Shown one piece after another: positions 8,844 to 17,271 of a stretch of DNA of 64,000 nucleotides. The DNA is from Vibrio plantisponsor (GTDB lineage: Bacteria > Pseudomonadota > Gammaproteobacteria > Enterobacterales > Vibrionaceae), in assembly GCF_013041605.1 (NCBI RefSeq), contig NZ_JABEQC010000006.1, positions 62,001-126,000 on the forward strand. Reading direction: 5' to 3'. The notes below the pieces were generated by a model. That model saw only the letters and a list, made by a program, of their open reading frames with translations. It searched no databases and was not told where the DNA came from. A program made the position numbers and the translations under genes. Within the stretch, counting starts at the first letter, position 1, and each line of letters starts with the position of its first letter.

Positions 8844-9475
8844 TACAGCTCAACCTCTGCCGGAGCAATAATTGAAGCATCGTAGTTTTCAGCAAGTTTT
8901 GGCAGCGTCATAGAGTCCGCTTTCCAACCTTTATGAATCAGAGTGCCTGTGAACGGCGCAGAGCCAGAAACATTACCTACCAATCTAACTTGCTGAGGAT
9001 TGAAGCCTTCTTCCAACGTGATACGACTTTCTTCGTCTTCACTACGTACAGGAGAAAGAGAAACATACTCTTTTAACACTTTTTGACCACCAGCGTGGAT
9101 TACACGAGCAGCGGCACCGACTTCTTCGTCAGAAAAACCAGCCACGTCTTCTTTTAGGAAATCAATGAGACGCGCTTCTTGTTGGAATAGAGAAAGCAAT
9201 TGCATTGCAGAGTCTGTATTGGCTGTTGCCAGTTTTGATTCAACTTCGACCACTTTCTCGACGATTTTCTCGACTTCGACAACTTTTTCCACTTCAACGA
9301 TCTTTTCAACCGGTTTTTCCACTTCCACAATTTTTTCTACTGGTTTCTCAACCACTTTCTCGATTACTTTGGATTTACGAGATACAGCAATAAGTAGAAG
9401 CAGAACGCTAGACGCGGCTAAACCAGCATGAAGGATATCGAAAGTGGTTGGAATGGCGTTTAAATCGAAGTTCAT
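8843..9475 (-). CDS. DUF2760 membrane protein, first gene of the Hsp70 operon
   Basis: A 210-residue protein. It has an N-terminal membrane segment (about residues 14-32, ILHAGLAASSVLLLLIAV), then a low-complexity stretch (about 35-80) built from VEKIVEVEKPVEK-like repeats, then a C-terminal globular domain (about 95-210) that I assign to the DUF2760 family. The globular part begins with LLSLFQQEARLIDFL. The repeat segment should form an extended or coiled stalk holding the domain away from the membrane. The gene overlaps the next Hsp70 gene by one base. The physical link suggests it recruits or regulates the two Hsp70 proteins at the inner membrane; this is inference. Confidence 0.8.
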   Translation of the reverse strand: MNFDLNAIPTTFDILHAGLAASSVLLLLIAVSRKSKVIEKVVEKPVEKIVEVEKPVEKIVEVEKVVEVEKIVEKVVEVESKLATANTDSAMQLLSLFQQEARLIDFLKEDVAGFSDEEVGAAARVIHAGGQKVLKEYVSLSPVRSEDEESRITLEEGFNPQQVRLVGNVSGSAPFTGTLIHKGWKADSMTLPKLAENYDASIIAPAEVEL

Positions 9476-9800
9476 GATGAATTCTCTATAGATGGATGAA
9501 TGCAGAAAATGTTGAGCAAAATTACTGCACGACTAGATAAAAGTTAGCAAAAAAATAGGGGCGAATCTTACCATATTCAAGGATTAAGGCTTACAGAAAT
9601 GCGGTTTTCTCACTATTAATCTCGTTCAATAGACTATCTTTTAAACACTGTTGAAGAATAAGTAGGCAAATGAGTTCGCTGTGCGTGGCTGACGCGGGCT
9701 AAATTACGTTTGAGCGTCGAGTTTTCACTTTTGTTCAGGTAACATAGCGGCTTTTCTATTTTAGATTTTCAGCTTTAAAAGAAAGGGACCAGATTTACCA
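9476..9800. other. Divergent intergenic region between the Hsp70 operon and exonuclease gene
   Basis: Apart from the sigma-32-like promoter at 9554-9581 I recognise nothing certain. The exonuclease promoter must lie at the right end. No small reading frame with a ribosome site was found. Confidence 0.4.
9554..9581 (-). promoter_or_regulatory. Sigma-32 (heat-shock)-like promoter of the Hsp70 operon
   Basis: On the minus strand CTTGAA (9576-9581) is followed after 14 bp by CCCCTATT (9554-9561). The RpoH consensus is CTTGAA, 13-15 bp, CCCCATNT. The -35 is perfect and the -10 keeps CCCC and the last T. The start codon of the DUF2760 gene is about 80 bp downstream. Confidence 0.65.
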
Positions 9801-10331
9801 ATGAACTATAACCGTGTTGTTTGCTTCGATTTAGAAATGTGCTGTTGGAATGAAAACGGAGTGGGCACGACTGGCGAGATCATTGAAATAGGGCTGGCTG
9901 AAATTGATTTATCGGCAGGAGAGATCGTAAAACGCGCTCAGTATTACGTTAAACCTGAACATGACGAAATTTCGCTGTTTTGTACCGAGCTAACGGGTAT
10001 CACACCGAAAAAAATAGAGAAGCAAGGTCGCCCATTGGCTGAAGTGTTAAAGTCGATGGTGAAGAATTTTGGTGGTCCACATAAGATTTACGCGTCTTGG
10101 GGAAGAGATGATCAAATCTTGATCAATGAGTGCCAACAAAAGGGGATTGATGTGCCGTTTAAAGAGTTCCTTAATCTCGCCACCCTATACCGCATTCAGA
10201 ATCGTCTGAAAGATAAACGTATTGGTCATCGAGCTGCTCAAGAAGGAAAAGGAATTGAGTGGGAAGGTCGCCAGCATTCAGGATACGTGGATGCTTACAA
10301 CTTAGCGAAGCTCGCATTAACTATGCTTTAA
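9801..10331 (+). CDS. DEDDh 3'-5' exonuclease, ERI-1/KapD-like
   Basis: The 176-residue protein carries the DEDDh exonuclease motifs. Exo I is VCFDLEMCCW, with the D and E metal ligands near residues 10-12. Exo II lies around YASWGRDDQILINEC. Exo III is HSGYVDAYNLAKL, with the H-x4-D pair. The extra CCW after the first motif is typical of the ERI-1/KapD branch rather than DnaQ or RNase T. It probably trims single-stranded RNA or DNA 3' ends; the substrate is not clear from sequence. AAAGAAAGGGA precedes the ATG at 9801. It appears to be transcribed alone and ends at a shared terminator. Confidence 0.85.
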   Translation: MNYNRVVCFDLEMCCWNENGVGTTGEIIEIGLAEIDLSAGEIVKRAQYYVKPEHDEISLFCTELTGITPKKIEKQGRPLAEVLKSMVKNFGGPHKIYASWGRDDQILINECQQKGIDVPFKEFLNLATLYRIQNRLKDKRIGHRAAQEGKGIEWEGRQHSGYVDAYNLAKLALTML

Positions 10332-10363
10332 AAATCGCTCATCAAAACCGCTGGTTATCAAAA

Positions 10364-10387
10364 CAAAGGGCACTGAAGTGCCCTTTG
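10364..10387. terminator. Bidirectional terminator
   Basis: A 10-bp perfect stem, CAAAGGGCAC / GTGCCCTTTG, with a TGAA loop lies between the convergent exonuclease and TerB-like genes. Confidence 0.8.
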
Positions 10388-10403
10388 TTGTATCTGTCGC
10401 GGT

Positions 10404-10850
10404 TTATTGCTTATTGGCCGTCATCAGTTTCGCGCGAATAAACTGCTGATGGTCTACGTAAAGCAGTTCGGATGCTTTACGAATGACGGCATCTTCCAAT
10501 GGGTCAATTTCGCCGTCAGCGTGGGCAACTTCCCACATCGCTTTTATCAGTTCAAAACGTGTTTCTTGTGAAAGCTCACGCAACTGAGAAGTGAAATCGT
10601 ACAGTGAGGCAGACTGTTTAATTTGTTCATCCGCTTTGTTAACTAAGGATTCAGCCTCGGCTTCATCTAAACCTAATAAGCGTTGAACCAGATGCAGTTT
10701 GGCTTCTTGCTCTTTGCTATCTGTTTGGTAGTCAGCGCCCGCAACTTCACTCAATAAGCATGCGATCGCAAGGTTTGGGCTCTGTTTTTGTTGGCTTAGG
10801 TCTTGGCCATCGAGCAACTGTTTGAACAAAGAGGTAATTGCGTTGAACAT
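10404..10850 (-). CDS. TerB-like family protein
   Basis: A 148-residue helical protein of the TerB/TerB-like type (tellurite-resistance-associated fold). Diagnostic parts are the N-terminal AIACLLSEVAGADYQTD and the C-terminal EVAHADGEIDPLEDAVIRKAS. These are the paired D-rich helix-loop segments that bind divalent metal in this family. No other ter gene (terC, terD, terZ) is nearby, so it is a solitary housekeeping-type copy and not part of a tellurite operon. Its actual function is unknown. The ATG at 10850 has only a weak ribosome site. Confidence 0.8.
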   Translation of the reverse strand: MFNAITSLFKQLLDGQDLSQQKQSPNLAIACLLSEVAGADYQTDSKEQEAKLHLVQRLLGLDEAEAESLVNKADEQIKQSASLYDFTSQLRELSQETRFELIKAMWEVAHADGEIDPLEDAVIRKASELLYVDHQQFIRAKLMTANKQ

Positions 10851-10953
10851 AATGAAATCTCACTCACTTATATATTTCATCTATTAATTTTAAAGACCGA
10901 TTTTAAGCCAAACAGTTCAATCGGGTTTAGCCATATCAGCGAGAAAGGGATGA

Positions 10954-11316
10954 CTAGTAATCATCATCGGAGACAAAAGGTTCAATCAATTCAATAAATT
11001 CTGAGCTGGTACGCTCATGAGCCATCACCAGTAAGGTCAGCAACATTTCCGCTTTGGTTTTGATGCCTTTGTCTTCTTCACGCAAAAGGCCTTCAATTTG
11101 GCTGCGAATCATCTCTATTTCATGTTCGACAAATCCTCGGCCTTCTTCTTCGCCTTGATCTTCTTCTGGTGCATTGTCGAATTCCAGAAACAAGAAATCG
11201 TCATTAAGATGCGTACTAATCAGGCGTTCTGGCAGCCAATCTTCACCCATCACAATATCTGGGTCAAAGTCTTGCGGAAGTGAGTCTAGTAATGCTTTAA
11301 GTTCTGATGCTTTCAA
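10954..11316 (-). CDS. Small acidic conserved hypothetical protein (120 aa)
   Basis: The 120-residue protein is strongly acidic, with an EEDQGEEEGRG run in the middle and FVSDDDY at the end. Its first half (MKASELKALLDSLPQDFDPD) looks globular and its second half is helical. I do not recognise the family. The start must be the TTG at 11316, because an in-frame stop lies a few codons upstream and no ATG occurs early; the ribosome site is weak. It may share a transcript with the TerB-like gene 103 bp downstream. Confidence 0.6.
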   Translation of the reverse strand: MKASELKALLDSLPQDFDPDIVMGEDWLPERLISTHLNDDFLFLEFDNAPEEDQGEEEGRGFVEHEIEMIRSQIEGLLREEDKGIKTKAEMLLTLLVMAHERTSSEFIELIEPFVSDDDY

Positions 11317-11452
11317 AATGTGGTCTTATTGGTATTCCAGTCTGCGTATATTAACGGCCAAACGTCATGAAAACTAAGTATTCTTAACCTCATTCTCTTA
11401 ATAAATGTGGGGCGTGCCACTAAATTTGTCCAATTTAGGCAGTGCCAATAAA

Positions 11453-11477
11453 AAAGCAGCCCTTGATGGACTGCTTT
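11453..11477 (-). terminator. Terminator of azoR
   Basis: The stem AAAGCAG / CTGCTTT extends through CC/GG pairs around a TTGAT loop, with a T-rich tract after it on the minus strand. An ERIC element separates it from the azoR stop codon. Confidence 0.65.
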
Positions 11478-11517
11478 GAATGCACTGAGTTATGGACTAC
11501 TGGCTATGCTGTAGCTT

Positions 11518-11644
11518 TATCCCCTTCCTACTTGAAGCTGCAGCGGTGTTGGCTACGTTCGTTCACCCCAATCACATAGTTATCTATGCTCATGGGGATT
11601 CACTCGCTTGCCGCCTACCTGCAACTCCAAGTAGTTTGGGTATA
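11518..11644. repeat. ERIC (intergenic repeat unit) element, 127 bp
   Basis: The 127-bp segment begins TATCCCCTTCCTACTTGAAG and ends AGTAGTTTGGGTATA. It carries the ERIC core GTTGGCTACGTTCGTTCACCCC and the imperfect terminal inverted repeat of the family. The length equals the canonical ERIC length. It lies just downstream of the azoR stop codon and would form a long hairpin in the azoR 3' untranslated region. Confidence 0.9.
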
Positions 11645-11657
11645 CAACGATTAGAGA

Positions 11658-12245
11658 TTACAGTGCGATAGCTTCTAGTTGAGATTGTGCTGATTCAATC
11701 CCTTTAGCCGCTGGTTCTTCGCCCATGTTTAGGGCTTCTGCGTATACAAACTCAACGTTTGTAATACCAACAAAACCTAGAATCGTTTTTAGGTAAGGCG
11801 TCACGTTGTCAGTTGCAGAATCTTTGTGGATACCACCGCGAGTGGTGATAACAACTGCTTTCTTGCCTTCTATTAGACCTTGAACGCCTGTTTCTGTGTA
11901 CTTGAATGTCACACCAGCGCGAGCAATCAAGTCAAACCAGTTTTTAAGCTGAGTTGGAATTGTGAAGTTGTACATAGGTGCTGCGATAACAAGTGTATCT
12001 GCCGCGTTGATTTCAGCGATTAGAGTATCTGAAAGTTCAACAACTTCTTTTTGTTCTGCAGTCAGATCATCCGTAGCGCGAAGTGCTGTTGCTACTGATA
12101 AATCAAGTACTGGAAGAGGAGAAGCAGCCAGATCACGAACAACGAGTTTATCTTGATCGAATTTGGTTAGGTAAGCATCAATCAGTTTACTTGATTGAGA
12201 GTAATCACCAAGGATGCTGGATTTAAGTGCAAGTACTTGAGACAT
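11658..12245 (-). CDS. azoR: FMN-dependent NADH-azoreductase
   Basis: A 195-residue flavodoxin-fold quinone/azo reductase. It begins [20 protein letters not shown], which holds the FMN phosphate loop of the AzoR/AcpD family. It contains the conserved [17 protein letters not shown] flavin-binding segment and the later TTRGG loop. It uses NADH to reduce quinones and azo compounds by two-electron transfer, and probably protects against thiol and quinone stress. AAAGGA precedes the ATG at 12245. It is divergent from hrpA and appears to be monocistronic, ending after an ERIC element. Confidence 0.92.
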   Translation of the reverse strand: MSQVLALKSSILGDYSQSSKLIDAYLTKFDQDKLVVRDLAASPLPVLDLSVATALRATDDLTAEQKEVVELSDTLIAEINAADTLVIAAPMYNFTIPTQLKNWFDLIARAGVTFKYTETGVQGLIEGKKAVVITTRGGIHKDSATDNVTPYLKTILGFVGITNVEFVYAEALNMGEEPAAKGIESAQSQLEAIAL

Positions 12246-12428
12246 AATTTTTCCTTTACTGGAGGTATCACATTGATGGTTACATCATAATGAGAGCTAT
12301 GACACATAAGAAGCAGGAATATTTGCATGACTCATTCAAAAAAATTGAATAAGAGGAATTGCTAATCCTGACCGCACTCTGTGATACAATCCGCGCAGTT
12401 TTGTTAATTAAAAGAATAGGTAAACGCT

Positions 12429-15400
12429 TTGACTCAGTCACAGCCAAATACAGAAACGAATAACTCAGCAAAAGCGAACAGTGCAGAATCTCTGAAGAAA
12501 GCACTGAAGCAATGTTTGCTGAAAGATCGCTTTCGATTAAGCAAGCGTATTTCGGGCGCAAGTAAAATCAAAAAAGATGCTGCTCGTTATGCCGTGTTTG
12601 ATGAAATCGCTTTAGATATCGCACAATCTATGATGGTCGTGCAGCAGCGAATCAACCAGAAAGTCACTATCGAATACCCAGAGCTTCTTCCTGTCAGTCA
12701 AAAGCGCGACGACATTGCGAAAGCGATTCAAGAGAACCAAGTGGTTATTGTTGCTGGTGAAACAGGTTCAGGTAAAACCACTCAGCTACCGAAGATCTGT
12801 GCTGAGCTTGGTCGAGGTAAATATGGTCTGATTGGTCATACTCAGCCGCGTCGTCTTGCTGCTCGTTCAGTTGCAACCCGTATTGCAGAAGAGATGGAAA
12901 CCGAACTGGGCAATTTTGTCGGTTATAAAGTTCGATTCAACGACCAAATTTCGGATCAAACACAAATCAAGTTGATGACAGACGGTATTTTGCTGGCTGA
13001 AATTCAGCACGACCGTTTTCTCAACCAATATGACACGATCATTATCGATGAAGCGCACGAGCGCAGCTTAAATATCGACTTTATCCTCGGTTATTTGAAA
13101 CAGTTGTTGCCGCGTCGCCCTGATCTGAAAGTCATCATAACTTCGGCAACGATCGACCCTGAGCGTTTCTCAAACCACTTTAACAATGCACCTATCATTG
13201 AAGTGTCTGGACGAACCTATCCGGTGGATACTCGTTACCGCCCGTTGTCGAGCGACGAAGATAGCGAACGTGATCAGCTTGAAGGCATTTTTGAAGCAGT
13301 AGACGAGCTTTGCGATGAAGGTTTAGGCGATATTCTGATCTTTATGAACGGTGAGCGCGAAATTCGCGATACGGCGGATGCGTTGTCGAAACGAAACCTT
13401 CGTGATACTGAAATTGTTCCTTTGTATGCTCGCCTTTCAGCCGGTGAACAAAACAAGATTTTCCAACCGCATGCTGGTCGTCGAATTGTATTGGCGACCA
13501 ACGTGGCGGAAACATCGCTTACCGTACCGGGTATCAAATATGTGATCGACCCAGGTACAGCGCGTATCAGTCGTTACAGCTACCGAACTAAAGTTCAGCG
13601 TCTTCCTATTGAACCTATTTCTCAGGCGAGCGCCAACCAGCGTAAAGGCCGTTGTGGTCGTGTGGAAGAGGGTATCTGTATCCGCCTTTACTCCGAGGAA
13701 GATTTTAACTCGCGTCCGGAGTTCACCGATCCTGAAATTCTACGCACCAACTTAGCGTCGGTTATTCTGCAAATGACTGCACTGGGTCTGGGTGATATTG
13801 AAGCCTTCCCATTCGTGGAAGCGCCAGATAAACGCAATATTCAAGACGGCGTGCGTTTGCTTGAAGAACTCGGAGCGGTTAAGGAAGAATCGAAAAACAG
13901 TAATAAACAACTTACCGAAGTGGGGCGTAAACTGGCTCGTTTGCCAATTGACCCTCGTTTAGCACGTATGGTGTTGGAAGCACCACGCATGGGTTGTTTA
14001 AAAGAAGTGATGATCATTGCTTCTGCGCTCTCTATTCAAGATCCGCGTGAGAGACCAAGTGATAAGCAGCAGTCTTCAGATGATAAACATCGCCGTTTCC
14101 AGCATGAAGAGTCTGATTTCCTTACTTTCGTCAATCTTTGGGAATACATCAAGCAACAGCAGAAAGCGCTCACTGGTAACCAGTTCCGTCGTCAGTGTAA
14201 GCAAGATTATCTTAACTATTTGCGCATTCGTGAGTGGCAGGATGTTTACTTCCAGTTGCATCAGTCAATGCGCGAAATGGATTATAAGCTCAACGACGAA
14301 CCGGGCAGCTATGAAGGCGTTCATACCGCTATTCTTGTTGGTTTGTTATCGCACATTGGTATCAAAGATCCAGAGAAGAACGAGTATCAAGGTGCTCGCA
14401 ACGCTCGCTTCAATATTTTCCCAGCCTCTGGCTTGTTTAAGAAGCAACCTAAGTGGGTAATGTCTGCTGAGTTAGTTGAAACATCCAAACTCTGGGCGCG
14501 TATCGTGGCGAAGATTCAGCCGGAATGGATTGAACCGCTGGCGAAACACTTAATCAAACGCAGCTACAGTGAGCCGCATTGGTCGAAGAAACGTGCAGCG
14601 GTAATGGCGTACGAGAAAGTAATGATCTACGGCATTGCGATTGTACCTAAGCGCTTAGTGAACTACGGCAATATTGATCCGGTATTGAGCCGTGAAATCT
14701 TTATTCGCAGTGCACTTGTTGAAGGTGAATGGGAAACCAAACACAGCTTCTTCAAACTTAACCGCTCGCTACTGCAAGAGGTTGAAGAGCTTGAGCACAA
14801 GTCACGTCGTCGCGACATCTTGGTCGATGATGAAGACTTGTTCCAATTCTATGACCAACGTGTTGGTACAGAAGTGGTTTCTGGTCGTCATTTTGACACT
14901 TGGTGGAAAGCGACCAGCAAGGCGTCGCCAGAGTTGCTTAACTTTGAAAAAGAGATGCTTTTCAAAGGTGATGCCAGCCATATTACCGATTTAGATTACC
15001 CGAACTTCTGGTATCAAAATGGCCTCAAGCTAAAACTCAGTTATCAGTTTGAACCGGGTGAGGACAGTGACGGTGTCACTGTTCATATTCCTCTGCCGAT
15101 CTTAAACCAAGTTGAACCACAAGGTTTCGAATGGCAGATACCGGGCCTACGGCATGAACTTATCGTCAGTTTGATTAAGTCTCTACCGAAAACCTTGCGT
15201 AAGAATTTCGTACCCGCACCTAACTATGCAGATGCATTCTTGGCGCGAGTAAATGCGATGGAACTGCCTCTGCTTGACGCTTTAGAGAAAGAATTGCGAC
15301 GCATGACGGGCGTTACAGTATCGCGTGATGACTGGAATTTGTCGCAGGTGGCGGATCACTTGAAAGTCACCTTTAGAGCGGTAGACCACCGAAACCGTAA

Positions 15401-16358
15401 GCTTAAAGAGAACAAAGATCTCTACGAGCTGAAAGAGAGCTTAAAAGAGAAAGTACAAGAAACCCTTTCTCAGGTTTCTGATGACGACATCGAGCAATCG
15501 GGTTTGCATACGTGGTCGTTTGGTGAACTGCCAAAAGTGTATCAGCAGAAACGTGGTGGTTTTGACGTTAAGGCATACCCTGCGCTGGTAGACAAAAAAG
15601 ACAGCGTTGAAATTAAGCTGTTTGAAACGGAGCAAGAGCAAATCAGTGCGATGCGCGAAGGTCAACGTCGTTTGATTTTACTGAACGTGCCTTCACCGAT
15701 TAAATATCTGCACACCAACTTGCCGAACAAGTCTAAACTTGGATTATATTTCAACCCGTTCGGTAAAGTGATGGACTTAATTGATGACTGCATTGCATGT
15801 GGTATCGATAAGCTACTTGAAGAACGTGGTGGACTTGCGTGGACGCCAGAAGAGTTTGAGTCTCTGAAAGAGTATGTAAGAGCCGAACTGGGTGACACAG
15901 TGGTTGATATTGCAAAGCAAGTTGAAGCGATTCTAACAATGGCATTCAATATCAATAAACGATTGAAAGGTAAGGTTGACTTCACGATGGCATTTGCATT
16001 ATCCGATGTGAAAGCGCAAATCGAAGGCTTGATATTTAAGGGCTTCGCAACGGAATGTGGCTGGAAACGACTGCCGGATATCTTGCGATACATGAAGGCA
16101 ATAGAACGCCGCTTAGAGAAATTGCCGATCGATCCGAATAAAGATCGTCTGCATATGCTTAAGGTGGAATCGATTCGCAATGACTACAAAGAGCTGTTAA
16201 ATAAAGTTCCTAAGGGAATGGCATTGCCGGAAAATATCAAAGAAGTTCGTTGGATGATTGAGGAACTTCGTGTAAGTTTCTTCGCACAACAACTCGGCAC
16301 GCCTTATCCTGTCTCGGATAAGCGTGTTAAGAACGCTATTGATGCATGTTCGGTATAA
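12429..16358 (+). CDS. hrpA: ATP-dependent RNA helicase HrpA
   Basis: The 1309-residue DEAH-box helicase is close in length to E. coli HrpA (about 1300). Walker A is GETGSGKTTQ, motif II is DEAH (IIIDEAHERSLNIDF), motif III is TSAT and motif VI lies around QRKGRCGRV. A winged-helix/ratchet and OB-fold region and the long HrpA-specific C-terminal half follow. It acts on mRNA and on stalled or collided ribosomes in E. coli. The start is a TTG at 12429 with a short AGG upstream; no ATG occurs before Walker A in a better position. A perfect matS site lies inside the gene at 15067. Confidence 0.95.
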   Translation: MTQSQPNTETNNSAKANSAESLKKALKQCLLKDRFRLSKRISGASKIKKDAARYAVFDEIALDIAQSMMVVQQRINQKVTIEYPELLPVSQKRDDIAKAIQENQVVIVAGETGSGKTTQLPKICAELGRGKYGLIGHTQPRRLAARSVATRIAEEMETELGNFVGYKVRFNDQISDQTQIKLMTDGILLAEIQHDRFLNQYDTIIIDEAHERSLNIDFILGYLKQLLPRRPDLKVIITSATIDPERFSNHFNNAPIIEVSGRTYPVDTRYRPLSSDEDSERDQLEGIFEAVDELCDEGLGDILIFMNGEREIRDTADALSKRNLRDTEIVPLYARLSAGEQNKIFQPHAGRRIVLATNVAETSLTVPGIKYVIDPGTARISRYSYRTKVQRLPIEPISQASANQRKGRCGRVEEGICIRLYSEEDFNSRPEFTDPEILRTNLASVILQMTALGLGDIEAFPFVEAPDKRNIQDGVRLLEELGAVKEESKNSNKQLTEVGRKLARLPIDPRLARMVLEAPRMGCLKEVMIIASALSIQDPRERPSDKQQSSDDKHRRFQHEESDFLTFVNLWEYIKQQQKALTGNQFRRQCKQDYLNYLRIREWQDVYFQLHQSMREMDYKLNDEPGSYEGVHTAILVGLLSHIGIKDPEKNEYQGARNARFNIFPASGLFKKQPKWVMSAELVETSKLWARIVAKIQPEWIEPLAKHLIKRSYSEPHWSKKRAAVMAYEKVMIYGIAIVPKRLVNYGNIDPVLSREIFIRSALVEGEWETKHSFFKLNRSLLQEVEELEHKSRRRDILVDDEDLFQFYDQRVGTEVVSGRHFDTWWKATSKASPELLNFEKEMLFKGDASHITDLDYPNFWYQNGLKLKLSYQFEPGEDSDGVTVHIPLPILNQVEPQGFEWQIPGLRHELIVSLIKSLPKTLRKNFVPAPNYADAFLARVNAMELPLLDALEKELRRMTGVTVSRDDWNLSQVADHLKVTFRAVDHRNRKLKENKDLYELKESLKEKVQETLSQVSDDDIEQSGLHTWSFGELPKVYQQKRGGFDVKAYPALVDKKDSVEIKLFETEQEQISAMREGQRRLILLNVPSPIKYLHTNLPNKSKLGLYFNPFGKVMDLIDDCIACGIDKLLEERGGLAWTPEEFESLKEYVRAELGDTVVDIAKQVEAILTMAFNINKRLKGKVDFTMAFALSDVKAQIEGLIFKGFATECGWKRLPDILRYMKAIERRLEKLPIDPNKDRLHMLKVESIRNDYKELLNKVPKGMALPENIKEVRWMIEELRVSFFAQQLGTPYPVSDKRVKNAIDACSV
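15067..15079. promoter_or_regulatory. matS site (MatP binding)
   Basis: GTGACGGTGTCAC matches the matS consensus GTGACRNYGTCAC exactly. It lies within hrpA. MatP binding here would mark the Ter macrodomain. Confidence 0.8.
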
Positions 16359-16361
16359 GAT

Positions 16362-16389
16362 TTGCATAGCTGAATGAAATCACTATAAT
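16362..16389 (+). promoter_or_regulatory. Promoter of the outer-membrane barrel gene
   Basis: TTGCAT (16362-16367), a 16-bp spacer and a perfect TATAAT (16384-16389) lie directly after the hrpA stop codon. Confidence 0.75.
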
Positions 16390-16397
16390 TTGGCGCC

Positions 16398-16439
16398 ACG
16401 TGGCAACGGATCACCGAATTTGGGACTGTTGCCTCACGT
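16398..16439 (+). other. Leader hairpin at the 5' end of the barrel-protein mRNA
   Basis: ACGTGGCAAC pairs with GTTGCC-TC-ACGT, leaving a two-base bulge and a 20-base loop. It begins within a few bases of the predicted transcription start, so the mRNA should start with this hairpin. A role in mRNA stability or as an sRNA target is possible but unproven. Confidence 0.45.
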
Positions 16440-16457
16440 TATTTAAGAAGGTTTATT

Positions 16458-16940
16458 ATGAAAAAGACTCTATTAGCACTCGCTCTTATCGGAGCGTCTA
16501 CAACAGCTTTCGCTGATTCATGGATCTACGGTGGTGCGTCTGTTGGACAGTCTGACCTTAATGGTAAAACATCTACGTCTATGACTGTGCATGCAGGTAC
16601 AGGTATTCTTCCGTTTATCGGTGTTGAAGCGGGTTATACCGATCACGGTGATTTTGATATTGCTGCGAACCAAGAACTATCGGCAAGCTCTGTATACTTT
16701 GCACTTAAACCTAGCATCGACTTTGGTCCGCTGCATGTTTACGCACGTGCTGGTGCTCACTCTTGGGATAAAGAGATCAATGGCAGTAAAATTGATGACG
16801 GTATCGACCTAATGTACGGTTTCGGTGCTGAGTACTTCATCATGGGGCCATTCTCTGTAGGCGCAAGCTACAACAACTATGAATTGGACAATGACAATAT
16901 TGACTCGTTCACACTAAACGCGACTTTCCACTTCCTATAA
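16458..16940 (+). CDS. Small outer-membrane beta-barrel (porin-family) protein
   Basis: A 160-residue protein with a clear signal peptide (KKTLLALALIGASTTAFA, cleaved after AFA) and alternating-residue beta strands, ending in phenylalanine-x-leucine (LNATFHFL) as outer-membrane barrels do. The strand pattern suggests an eight-stranded OmpA/OmpX-like or OmpW-like barrel. The specific function is not evident. GAAGG precedes the ATG, the gene has its own promoter and a strong terminator, and the leader contains a hairpin. Confidence 0.8.
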   Translation: MKKTLLALALIGASTTAFADSWIYGGASVGQSDLNGKTSTSMTVHAGTGILPFIGVEAGYTDHGDFDIAANQELSASSVYFALKPSIDFGPLHVYARAGAHSWDKEINGSKIDDGIDLMYGFGAEYFIMGPFSVGASYNNYELDNDNIDSFTLNATFHFL

Positions 16941-17271
16941 GTCTGAGAGTTTAAAAACGTCTGATAGTGCAGATACGCAAAAGCCAGCCTAGTAAGGCTG
17001 GCTTTTTTTACGTTTGCGATTAGAAAAATTAACCTAAGTAACGTGAAGTAATCTGATCTTCAAGACGAGTAAATAACAAAGCACTAAACTCAACGTCAGG
17101 TTTAATTTGATGTAAATCACCAACAATGATGACTACTATCACTAAATATACGTCAAAGCTATATTTTCATTGAAAGTGTGATGTTACTTCCATATAATCC
17201 GGCAATTAAATCTCAGCATCCCATTAGTGGAACTAATGGGATTGATGCAATATCAGCAATCAGGATGCGAC
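16941..17271. other. Intergenic region upstream of the EAL-HDOD gene
   Basis: Besides the terminator there is a CRP-like sequence TTTGATGTAAATCACC at 17106-17121, which differs from TGTGA-N6-TCACA by one base in each half. Nothing else is recognised. The region is AT-rich like the gene that follows. Confidence 0.3.
16979..17009 (+). terminator. Terminator of the barrel-protein gene
   Basis: AGCCAGCC / GGCTGGCT stem with a TAGTAA loop, followed by a run of seven T. Confidence 0.9.

Noticed and set aside
9205..9431. Plus-strand open frames rich in Ser/Thr/Phe opposite the DUF2760 repeat region
   Set aside because: They are the antisense of the VEK repeat codons, have no ribosome site and overlap a well-supported gene.
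10404..10850. Tellurite-resistance operon
   Set aside because: Only a single TerB-like gene is present, with no terC, terD, terZ or terA around it.
12280..12561. Minus-strand 93-codon frame between azoR and hrpA
   Set aside because: It overlaps the start of hrpA, has no ribosome site, and its hydrophobic product reads as antisense of a real gene.
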